Of a stretch of 5,463 bases of DNA, positions 1 to 5,419 are shown piece by piece; position 1 is the stretch's first letter; every line of letters begins with the position of its first letter. The stretch is taken from contig JAUYQT010000298.1 of the NCBI GenBank assembly GCA_030697085.1, forward strand, positions 1 through 5,463. Direction: 5' to 3'. The notes under the pieces were generated by a model. It was not told the DNA's origin, did not search any database, and was given only the letters and a program-made list of their open reading frames with translations. Source of the stretch: Azonexus sp. GTDB lineage: Bacteria > Pseudomonadota > Gammaproteobacteria > Burkholderiales > Rhodocyclaceae. The position numbers and the translations under genes were made by a program.

Positions 1-1227
1 TTGCTGATGGACGTTGACGACTGGACGGGCTTCACGCGCCATTTCGTCCACCTGAAGGATGGCGAACCGGCCAAGGATCGGACGCTACTGCTGTCCGCCA
101 TCCTGGCGGATGCCATCAACCTGGGGCTGACCAAGATGGCGGAGTCCTGCCCTGGCGCGACCTACGCCAAGCTGGCTTGGCTGCAAGCCTGGCACGTCCG
201 CGACGAGACGTATTCGCCAGCGCTGGCCGAGCTGGTCAATGCGCAGTTCCGCCATACCTTCGCAGCGAACTGGGGCGACGGCACCACGTCATCTTCTGAC
301 GGACAGCGCTTCCGGGCTGGCGGCAAGGCCGAGAGCACCGGCCACGTGAATCCGAAGTATGGCCGCGAGCCGGGCCGCCTGTTCTACACCCACATTTCCG
401 ACCAGTACGCGCCTTTCAGCACGAAGGTCGTCAACGTCGGTGTCCGAGATTCCACCTATGTGCTCGATGGTCTGCTGTATCACGAATCAGACTTGCGGAT
501 CGAGGAACACTACACCGACACGGCCGGCTTCACTGATCACGTGTTTGCCCTGATGCACCTTCTGGGTTTCCGCTTCGCGCCGCGCATCCGCGACCTGAAG
601 GATACCAAGCTGTATGTGCCGAAGAACGGACAGGACTACCCGGCGCTCAGCGCGATGATCGGCGGCACGCTGAACATCAAGCACGTCCGCGCCCATTGGG
701 ACGAGATACTGCGACTGGCGGCATCGATCAAGCAGGGCACGGTAACGGCCTCGCTGATGCTTCGAAAACTCGGCAGCTACCCACGTCAGAATGGCTTGGC
801 GGTCGCGCTGCGCGAACTGGGCCGCATTGAGCGCACGCTGTTTATCCTGGACTGGCTGCAAAGTGTCGAACTGCGCCGCCGTGTCCACGCCGGGTTGAAC
901 AAGGGTGAAGCGCGGAACGCGCTGGCCAGGGCGGTGTTCTTCAACCGCTTGGGCGAAATCCGCGACCGCAGTTTCGAGCAGCAGCGCTATCGCGCCAGTG
1001 GTCTCAACCTGGTGACAGCCGCCATTGTGTTCTGGAACACCGTCTATCTGGAGCGGACAACGCAGGCGCTGCACGAGTCCGGCAAGCCCTTCGATGACAC
1101 CCTGCTGCAATATCTGTCGCCGCTCGGCTGGGAGCACATCAACCTGACCGGCGATTACGTTTGGCGGCAAAACCGGAAGGTCGAGGACGGGCAGTTTCGG
1201 CCGCTACGCAATATTGGAAAGTCTTAG
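1..1227 (+). CDS. tnpA: Tn3-family DDE transposase TnpA, C-terminal ~408 residues (5' truncated by window)
   Basis: This is the catalytic half of a large transposase (about 1,000 residues in full) that performs replicative transposition by cutting at the 38-bp ends and joining them to a target to form a cointegrate. Numbering from the first codon in the window, the probable DDE triad is D100 (in SSDGQRF), D173 (in [11 protein letters not shown]) and E303 (in [10 protein letters not shown]). The spacings of 73 and 130 residues match what I recall for Tn3 and Tn4430 transposases. Other family blocks are [16 protein letters not shown] (~33-48), [21 protein letters not shown] (~331-351) and the C-terminal [17 protein letters not shown] (~372-388). 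The frame is open through position 1, so the apparent TTG there is only an internal codon. The stop TAG (1225-1227) lies inside the terminal repeat. No frameshift is visible, so the visible part looks intact. Confidence 0.95.
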   Translation: MLMDVDDWTGFTRHFVHLKDGEPAKDRTLLLSAILADAINLGLTKMAESCPGATYAKLAWLQAWHVRDETYSPALAELVNAQFRHTFAANWGDGTTSSSDGQRFRAGGKAESTGHVNPKYGREPGRLFYTHISDQYAPFSTKVVNVGVRDSTYVLDGLLYHESDLRIEEHYTDTAGFTDHVFALMHLLGFRFAPRIRDLKDTKLYVPKNGQDYPALSAMIGGTLNIKHVRAHWDEILRLAASIKQGTVTASLMLRKLGSYPRQNGLAVALRELGRIERTLFILDWLQSVELRRRVHAGLNKGEARNALARAVFFNRLGEIRDRSFEQQRYRASGLNLVTAAIVFWNTVYLERTTQALHESGKPFDDTLLQYLSPLGWEHINLTGDYVWRQNRKVEDGQFRPLRNIGKS

Positions 1228-1260
1228 CGTACGATTTTTTCCGAATTCTGCGGCGACCCC
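1223..1260. repeat. 38-bp terminal inverted repeat of the Tn3-family transposon
   Basis: Read on the minus strand, the repeat begins GGGGTCGCCGCAGAATTCGG and ends ATCGTACGCTAAG, exactly 38 bp. The GGGG start and TAAG end are the hallmarks of Tn3-family ends. The inner portion (CAGAATTCGG, then an A run and TCGTACGCTAAG) matches my recollection of the Tn501/Tn1721 repeats; the bases just after GGGG differ. The outer edge is at 1260. The tnpA stop codon overlaps the inner edge. Confidence 0.92.
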
Positions 1261-1265
1261 TAATC
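1261..1265. other. Candidate 5-bp target-site copy (TAATC) flanking the transposon
   Basis: Tn3-family elements duplicate 5 bp of target on insertion, so the five bases directly outside the repeat (TAATC) are the expected copy. The partner copy would lie beyond the other transposon end, outside the window, so the duplication itself cannot be confirmed. If the partner does not match, this end has been rearranged since insertion. Confidence 0.4.
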
Positions 1266-1280
1266 GAACGACGAAAAAAC

Positions 1281-1299
1281 ACTAGACGACCGGTCTAGT
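1281..1299. promoter_or_regulatory. NemR-type operator upstream of nemR (autoregulation)
   Basis: The sequence ACTAGACGACCGGTCTAGT is an inverted repeat with perfect 7-bp arms (ACTAGAC / GTCTAGT) and a 5-bp centre. Its first 17 bases recur exactly at 1966-1982, upstream of the enzyme operon. A second palindrome, GACCGGTC (1288-1295), is nested inside with a shifted centre. TetR-family repressors bind such dyads, and its position 20 bp before the nemR ATG suggests autorepression. It resembles my recollection of the TAGACC/GGTCTA-type E. coli NemR box. No convincing -35/-10 pair is seen around it; TATTGT (1302-1307) is a weak -10 candidate without a good -35. Confidence 0.8.
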
Positions 1300-1319
1300 T
1301 GTATTGTAAGATTCGTCTC

Positions 1320-1910
1320 ATGAGTTCTGAACGCATCGATACCCGCCAAGACATCCTCGCCTGCGGCCAGCAGTTGGTTGCCGGAAAAGGCTTTGTGGGC
1401 GTCGGACTTTCGGAGATTCTGGCGAGCGCGAGCGTACCCAAGGGATCGTTCTACCATTATTTCGCTTCGAAAGAGTTGTTCGGTATTGCGCTGCTTGAAA
1501 CCTATTTCGAGACGTATCTACTTAACCTCGATGCGCTACTTGGCCGTACCGATTTAACTGCAGCACAACGCTTGATGGCCTATTTCCAGCGCTGGATTGA
1601 CACGCAGACAGGTGACGAGGCTGTGCGCAAGTGCTTAATCGTCAAACTGGGTGCAGAGATATCGGATTTATCGGAGGCGATGCGCAGCACCATGCTCCAA
1701 GGGACTGAACGGATCATGCAACGCATTGCAGATTGCATCGCAGCAGGGCAGGCCGACGGTTCGATTCAAAACGCACAGTCTCCTGTCGCGTGCGCTCAAT
1801 GGTTATACGGAGCGTGGTTGGGCGCGTCGCTGATTTCCAAACTTCGGCGCGATGGCAGCGCGCTCGATGCGGCGTTGCAGACAACCCGGCAAGTGCTGAT
1901 GCTGACCTGA
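1320..1910 (+). CDS. nemR: NemR-like TetR-family redox/electrophile-sensing repressor
   Basis: This 196-residue protein (E. coli NemR is 199) is a DNA-binding repressor whose E. coli relative is inactivated by hypochlorite, quinones and methylglyoxal. The N-terminal helix-turn-helix spans ~10-50, with the typical VPKGSFYHYFASKELFG (39-55). The ligand/dimer domain contains CLIVKLGAEISDLSEAMRS (105-123), very close to E. coli NemR. C105 and K174 align with E. coli Cys106 and Lys175, the pair reported to form a reversible sulfenamide-type bond on reactive-chlorine sensing; the 69-residue spacing is identical. The remaining cysteines (C15, C139, C158) do not coincide with those I recall in E. coli NemR. 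ATG 1320 is chosen over the in-frame TTG at 1299 because the TTG overlaps the operator and would add seven residues not typical of the family. The Shine-Dalgarno is weak (TAAG, 1307-1310). The gene has its own terminator and operator, so it is a separate transcript from the operon it probably controls. Confidence 0.88.
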   Translation: MSSERIDTRQDILACGQQLVAGKGFVGVGLSEILASASVPKGSFYHYFASKELFGIALLETYFETYLLNLDALLGRTDLTAAQRLMAYFQRWIDTQTGDEAVRKCLIVKLGAEISDLSEAMRSTMLQGTERIMQRIADCIAAGQADGSIQNAQSPVACAQWLYGAWLGASLISKLRRDGSALDAALQTTRQVLMLT

Positions 1911-1927
1911 CGGATATGATTTATGTC

Positions 1928-1957
1928 GCGCGGTCCTTTTTGGCCGCGCATTTTTTT
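1928..1957 (+). terminator. Rho-independent terminator of nemR
   Basis: A 6-bp all-GC stem (GCGCGG 1928-1933 with CCGCGC 1944-1949) encloses a 10-base loop and is followed by A and seven Ts (1951-1957). It lies 17 bases after the nemR stop codon. It should end nemR transcripts, and also any transcript reading out of the transposon, before the operon. The T run overlaps the start of the putative operon promoter. Confidence 0.85.
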
Positions 1958-1984
1958 GAAGCAAAACTAGACGACCGGTCTATT
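1956..1984 (+). promoter_or_regulatory. Putative sigma70 promoter of the enzyme operon, overlapping the operator
   Basis: TTGAAG (1956-1961) is a fair -35 element. A 17-bp spacer leads to TCTATT (1979-1984), a 4/6 match to TATAAT; TATTTA at 1981-1986 is an alternative. The spacer and -10 are almost entirely covered by the palindromic operator, so a bound repressor would block RNA polymerase. Assignment rests on position and motif match only; no start site is known. Confidence 0.5.
1966..1984. promoter_or_regulatory. NemR-type operator controlling the yqhD-curA-ohr-DJ-1 operon
   Basis: Bases 1966-1982 (ACTAGACGACCGGTCTA) are identical to 1281-1297 ahead of nemR. The dyad arms are ACTAGAC and GTCTATT, with one mismatched pair (1967/1983), so this copy is slightly less symmetric. 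It sits 17 bp before the first operon gene and over the likely -10 element. Two identical sites 685 bp apart flanking the repressor gene make joint control by that repressor the simplest reading. Confidence 0.82.
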
Positions 1985-2001
1985 TATAAAAGGATACAAA
2001 G

Positions 2002-3156
2002 ATGAAAAGCTTCGATTATTACAATCCGACCCATATCGTTTTCGGTGAAGGGCGCATCGCCGAGCTGAGTGCATTGGTACCCGCCACGGCTCGCGTACTG
2101 ATTCTCTTCGGTGGTGAGAGTGCACGCAAGACCGGGACGCTGGCCGAAGTTCATGCCGCGCTTGGTACGCGTGAGGTGTTCGAGTTCAGCGGCATCGAGC
2201 CGAATCCGAGTTTCGAAACATTGATGCGCGCGGTTGAGCAGGTCAAGTTGAATCAGGTCGATTTCCTGCTTGCCGTGGGTGGCGGTTCGGTCATCGATGG
2301 CACCAAGTTTGTGGCTGCCGCGGCGTTGATCGATGGCGATCCTGCCGAGATCCTCTTCAAGTTTGGTTCGACCATTCGCCAGGCGATGCCCTTCGGAAGT
2401 GTGCTGACCCTGCCGGCTACCGGGTCCGAGATGAATAATGGCGGAGTGGTAACGATCAAGGCGCAGGGCGCCAAGCTGCCCTTCATGAATCGCGCGTTAT
2501 TCCCCGTGTTTTCGGTACTGGATCCGACCAAGACCTATACGTTGCCGAAACGCCAGCTTGCCAACGGCGTGGTCGATGCGTTTGTGCATGTGATGGAACA
2601 ATACCTGACCTACCCGGCGCAGGCCCATGTGCAGGACCGCTTCGCCGAGGGACTGCTGCTGACCTTGATCGAGCATGGCCCTGAGGCGATCAGCAGCACT
2701 GACTACAATGCCCGCGCCAACCTGATGTGGGTTGCCACGCTGGCACTCAACGGCTTGATCGGAGCGGGGGTGCCGCAGGATTGGGCGAGCCACATGATTG
2801 GTCACGAGCTGACGGCCAAATACGATATTGACCACGCCCGCACCCTGGCCGTGGTGCTTCCTGCGATGCTGCAGGTGCGTCGCCAGAGCAAGCGCGGCAA
2901 GCTTCTTCAGTATGCAGAACGTGTGTGGCATATCAGCATCGGCAGTGAAGACGAGCGAATCGATGCCGCGATTGCGAAAACCCGTGCCTTCTTCGAGAGC
3001 CTGGAGCTGCCAACGCGCCTGAGCGCGTACGACATCGGCGCGGATGCTGTCCCGGCAATCATCGCTCAGCTCAAGGCACACGGCATGGTTGCCATCGGTG
3101 AGCATAAGGACGTGACGCTGGATGTCAGTCAGCGTGTGCTCGAAGCCTGCCTGTAA
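2002..3156 (+). CDS. yqhD: YqhD-like NADPH-dependent aldehyde reductase / iron-type alcohol dehydrogenase
   Basis: This 384-residue cytosolic enzyme (E. coli YqhD is 387) belongs to the group III metal-dependent alcohol dehydrogenases. YqhD reduces short and lipid-derived aldehydes such as acrolein, malondialdehyde, glyoxal, methylglyoxal and furfural to alcohols using NADPH. Nucleotide-binding elements are FGGESARKTG (36-45) and LLAVGGGSVIDGTKF (89-103), followed by LTLPATGSEMN (135-145). Predicted metal ligands are D192 and H196 (NGVVDAFVHVMEQ), H264 (DWASHMIGHE) and H278 (YDIDHAR), matching YqhD D194, H198, H267 and H281. Sequence agreement runs from end to end, for example QDRFAEG and ALNGLIGAGVPQDWA. 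The ATG follows AAAAGGA (1988-1994) at suitable spacing. It is the first gene of the operon, directly downstream of the operator. Exact substrate is inferred from the family. Confidence 0.92.
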   Translation: MKSFDYYNPTHIVFGEGRIAELSALVPATARVLILFGGESARKTGTLAEVHAALGTREVFEFSGIEPNPSFETLMRAVEQVKLNQVDFLLAVGGGSVIDGTKFVAAAALIDGDPAEILFKFGSTIRQAMPFGSVLTLPATGSEMNNGGVVTIKAQGAKLPFMNRALFPVFSVLDPTKTYTLPKRQLANGVVDAFVHVMEQYLTYPAQAHVQDRFAEGLLLTLIEHGPEAISSTDYNARANLMWVATLALNGLIGAGVPQDWASHMIGHELTAKYDIDHARTLAVVLPAMLQVRRQSKRGKLLQYAERVWHISIGSEDERIDAAIAKTRAFFESLELPTRLSAYDIGADAVPAIIAQLKAHGMVAIGEHKDVTLDVSQRVLEACL

Positions 3157-3203
3157 CTCAAGCAAATAACTCAATTCATTCATTTGCTCCCAAGGAGACC
3201 CTC

Positions 3204-4229
3204 ATGAACACCAAAGTAAACCGCCGCATCGTACTGGCCTCCCGCCCCGTTGGCGAGCCAACCGTCGCAAATTTTCGTCTGGAAAGTGCATCGATTCCCG
3301 TTCCCGCCGAAGGTGAGGTCTTGCTGCGCGCGCTCTATCTGTCGCTCGATCCCTACATGCGAGGACGCATGAGCGACGCCAAGTCGTATGCCCCACCGGT
3401 CGCCCTCGACGCCGTCATGGTCGGTGCCACGGTCTGCCGTGTCGAGACCTCGCGGCACCCTGATTTTGCAGAGGGCGAACTGGTCTTGGCCTACACTGGC
3501 TGGCAGGACTACGCGATGTCCGACGGCAGCGGCCTGAGCAAGCTGGGCGGCATGGCGCAACCCTCGCTGGCCTTGGGCCTGCTGGGGATGCCCGGCTTTA
3601 CCGCCTACATGGGCTTGCTGGATATCGGCCAGCCGAAAGCCGGCGACACAGTCGTTGTGGCGGCGGCTAGCGGTGCAGTCGGCTCCGTAGTCGGCCAGAT
3701 TGCCAAACTCCGGGGCTGTCGCGTGGTCGGCATTGCAGGTGGTGCGGAGAAATGCCGCTACGTGGTTGAGGAACTCGGTTTCGATGCTTGCGTCGACCAC
3801 CGTGCGCTCGATCTCTCTGCCCAACTCGCTGCCGTCTGCCCGAAAGGTATCGATGTGTATTTCGAGAACGTCGGCGGCGCGGTCTTTGATGCGGTACTGC
3901 CACTGCTCAATACCGGCGCGCGCGTTCCGCTGTGTGGCTTGATTTCACAGTACAACGCGGCCGAGCTGCCGGAAGGAAAGGACCGGCTTTCTTACCTGAT
4001 GAGGCAAATCCTGGTTCGCCGCATCAAGATGCAAGGTTTCATCATCTTCGACGACTACGGGCATCGTTATCCCGAGTTTTTCAAGGCCATGAGCGCCTGG
4101 CTCGCCGACGGCAAGATCAAGTTCCGCGAGGATATAGTTACCAGCCTGGAAGCCGCACCTGAAGCCTTTATTGGCCTGCTCAAGGGCAAAAATTTCGGCA
4201 AGCTCGTCGTTCAACTGAACAAGAACTAA
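3204..4229 (+). CDS. curA: CurA-like NADPH-dependent enone/curcumin reductase (zinc-independent MDR family)
   Basis: This 341-residue cytosolic enzyme (E. coli CurA/YncB is ~345) belongs to the leukotriene B4 12-hydroxydehydrogenase/prostaglandin reductase branch of the medium-chain reductases. These reduce the C=C bond of alpha,beta-unsaturated ketones and aldehydes with NADPH. The N-terminal part carries SLDPYMRGRMSD (47-58); Y51 and Y250 (GLISQYNA) align with active-site tyrosines described for CurA. The nucleotide fold shows AASGAVGSVVGQ (154-165), GCRVVGIAGGAEKC (171-184, K183 probably contacting the NADPH phosphate) and VYFENVGG (218-225). Zinc-ligand motifs of classical alcohol dehydrogenases are absent, as expected. 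The C-terminal GLLKGKNFGKLVV is typical. A strong Shine-Dalgarno AAGGAG (3192-3197) lies 6 bases before the ATG. It follows yqhD by 47 bp with no promoter seen. A general quinone oxidoreductase role is the main alternative. Confidence 0.88.
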   Translation: MNTKVNRRIVLASRPVGEPTVANFRLESASIPVPAEGEVLLRALYLSLDPYMRGRMSDAKSYAPPVALDAVMVGATVCRVETSRHPDFAEGELVLAYTGWQDYAMSDGSGLSKLGGMAQPSLALGLLGMPGFTAYMGLLDIGQPKAGDTVVVAAASGAVGSVVGQIAKLRGCRVVGIAGGAEKCRYVVEELGFDACVDHRALDLSAQLAAVCPKGIDVYFENVGGAVFDAVLPLLNTGARVPLCGLISQYNAAELPEGKDRLSYLMRQILVRRIKMQGFIIFDDYGHRYPEFFKAMSAWLADGKIKFREDIVTSLEAAPEAFIGLLKGKNFGKLVVQLNKN

Positions 4230-4274
4230 GCCGATACCACTTTCTCTCAAAAAAACAAACTCAAGGAACCCTTC

Positions 4275-4685
4275 ATGAAAATTTTCTACAAAACCCGAGC
4301 CACCGCCATCGGCGGCCGTACCGGTCATGCAGCACTGGACGACGGTTCGCTCGCCTTTGATCTCGCTGCACCGGATACGGGCAAGGTGGGAGCAAATCCC
4401 GAGCAACTCTTTGCCATCGGTTATGCGGCCTGTTTCGATAACGCCATCAAACACGTCGCCGAGAAGCAGAAACTGACTCTGACCGGTAGCAAGACCAGCG
4501 CCGAGGTCGGCATCGGCCAGAACAAGGAAGGCGGCTTCTCGCTCGACGTGGATCTCTATGTGGCAATCCTTGGCTTGAGCGAAGCGGACGCCGGCCGACT
4601 GGTTGAAGCAACACACCTGGTCTGCCCGTATTCGAACGCCCTGCGCGGCAACGTTGACGTGCGTCTGCACGTAACCACCGCCTAA
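4275..4685 (+). CDS. Ohr/OsmC-family organic hydroperoxide reductase
   Basis: This 136-residue protein is a thiol peroxidase of the Ohr subgroup, which reduces organic and fatty-acid hydroperoxides (and in some cases peroxynitrite) using lipoylated or dithiol partners. The reactive cysteines are C53 (GYAACFDNA) and C117 (LVCPYSNA), separated by 64 residues as in characterised Ohr proteins. R15 (AIGGRTGHA) and E43 (NPEQLFAIGY) correspond to the conserved Arg and Glu that activate the first Cys. The loop between R15 and E43 is a few residues shorter than in Xylella Ohr as I recall it. The whole chain fits the usual ~140-residue length. AAGGAA (4263-4268) lies 6 bases before the ATG. It is the third operon gene, 45 bp after curA. 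No OhrR-type MarR regulator is adjacent, so control by the NemR-like repressor is inferred. Confidence 0.9.
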   Translation: MKIFYKTRATAIGGRTGHAALDDGSLAFDLAAPDTGKVGANPEQLFAIGYAACFDNAIKHVAEKQKLTLTGSKTSAEVGIGQNKEGGFSLDVDLYVAILGLSEADAGRLVEATHLVCPYSNALRGNVDVRLHVTTA

Positions 4686-4701
4686 TTATTGGAGAAACAA
4701 C

Positions 4702-5379
4702 ATGAACATCCTGATGGTACTGACGTCGCACGATCAACTCGGCAACACCGGTTTGAAGACTGGTTTCTGGCTCGAAGAATTTGCCGCACCATATTACATC
4801 TTCAAGGAAGCCGGCGCGAAAATTACCCTAGCCTCCCCGTTGGGCGGCCAGCCGCCGCTGGACCCGAAAAGCGATGACCCTTCGGCACAAACGGCGGCCA
4901 CGACGCGCTTCAAAGCTGATGTTGAAAGCATTGCATTGCTGGCCAGCACGGCCAAACTCGCTACGCTGAATGTGGCCGATTTTGACGCCGTGTTCTATCC
5001 CGGTGGCCACGGCCCGCTGTGGGATCTGGCGGAAGACAAGCAATCCATCGCACTGATCGAAGCCATGATCGCCGCCGGCAAGCCTGTCGCAGCTGTCTGC
5101 CATGCGCCCGGTGTGCTGCGCCATACCCGCAACGTCGACGGAATGCCGTTGGTCAAGGGCAAGCGTGTCACCGGTTTTACCAATACCGAAGAAGACGCGG
5201 TGCAACTATCCCAGATCGTGCCCTTCCTCGTGGAAGACATGCTCAAGACCAACGGTGGCGAGTATTCGAAGGGCCCGGATTGGCATCCATATGTGCTCGT
5301 CGATGGCCTGCTGATCACCGGGCAGAACCCAGCTTCGTCAGAGCTGGCGGCGGAGAAATTGCTGGGCATGCTGAAGTAA
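4702..5379 (+). CDS. DJ-1/PfpI-family protein, Hsp31/glyoxalase III-like
   Basis: This 225-residue cytosolic protein belongs to the DJ-1/PfpI superfamily and is close in size to yeast Hsp31 (237). Hsp31-type members convert methylglyoxal to lactate without glutathione; chaperone and deglycase activities are also reported. Key features are E25/E26 (GFWLEEFAAP), FYPGGHGPLWDL (98-109), the nucleophile elbow AVCHAPGVL (131-139) with C133 and H134, and the acidic site TGFTNTEEDAV (157-167), where E163/E164 would complete the triad as E170 does in Hsp31. The C-terminal DGLLITGQNPASSELAAEKLL is typical of class I amidotransferase-like members of this group. GGAG (4691-4694) precedes the ATG by 7 bases, and the gene starts only 16 bp after the ohr-like gene, so they are surely co-transcribed. 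Glyoxalase activity is inferred from family and context; an amidase or deglycase role is possible. Confidence 0.87.
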   Translation: MNILMVLTSHDQLGNTGLKTGFWLEEFAAPYYIFKEAGAKITLASPLGGQPPLDPKSDDPSAQTAATTRFKADVESIALLASTAKLATLNVADFDAVFYPGGHGPLWDLAEDKQSIALIEAMIAAGKPVAAVCHAPGVLRHTRNVDGMPLVKGKRVTGFTNTEEDAVQLSQIVPFLVEDMLKTNGGEYSKGPDWHPYVLVDGLLITGQNPASSELAAEKLLGMLK

Positions 5380-5385
5380 AGCGGC

Positions 5386-5419
5386 GTGGCAGCGTTACCA
5401 GCGCCTAGGGTGCTGCCAC
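5386..5419. terminator. Hairpin after the operon, possible terminator lacking a U-tract
   Basis: GTGGCAGC (5386-5393) pairs perfectly with GCTGCCAC (5412-5419). After a 3-base bulge, ACC (5397-5399) can pair with GGT (5409-5411), leaving a 9-base loop. It begins 6 bases after the last stop codon, where an operon terminator is expected. No T run follows, so it is not a canonical intrinsic terminator. It may act as an mRNA 3'-end stabiliser or a Rho-assisted end. Flanking GCGGCG (5381-5386) and CGCCGC (5431-5436) could add a weaker outer pairing. Confidence 0.5.

Larger units (their letters stand above)
1..1260 (+). mobile_element. Right end of a Tn3-family (Tn21/Tn501-like) transposon, left part outside window
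   Basis: The segment consists of the C-terminal part of a Tn3-family TnpA gene running into a 38-bp terminal inverted repeat, which is the standard right-end architecture of Tn21/Tn501/Tn1721-type elements. In these elements tnpA is the last gene and its stop codon lies at or in the terminal repeat, as seen here. The resolvase gene, res site, cargo and other inverted repeat must lie upstream of position 1 and cannot be seen. It follows that the genes from 1261 onward are outside this transposon unit, unless a larger nested or composite element encloses them. Family assignment is strong; the exact named element is not determined. Confidence 0.9.

Noticed and set aside
487..1170. Long minus-strand frame inside tnpA
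   Set aside because: It lies fully antisense to the well-conserved transposase, shows no recognisable motif, and is typical of high-GC shadow frames.
1299..1319. TTG at 1299 as the nemR start, adding seven residues
   Set aside because: It overlaps the last base of the operator palindrome, has no ribosome site, and the ATG at 1320 gives the length and N-terminus expected for NemR.
1733..2005. Plus-strand frame bridging nemR, the terminator and the operon promoter
   Set aside because: It is out of frame with nemR, runs through a terminator and an operator, and has no protein-like motif.
2497..3824. Two long minus-strand frames (2497-3183 and 3180-3824) antisense to yqhD and curA
   Set aside because: Both mirror strongly conserved genes, with low-complexity composition and no family motif.
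3204..4229. Zinc-dependent alcohol dehydrogenase as identity of the second operon gene
   Set aside because: Classical zinc-ligand motifs are missing, and the sequence follows CurA/prostaglandin reductase from end to end.
3945..4670. 241-codon minus-strand frame spanning the curA end and the ohr-like gene
   Set aside because: It covers parts of two conserved plus-strand genes and the gap between them, with no motif or ribosome site supporting it.
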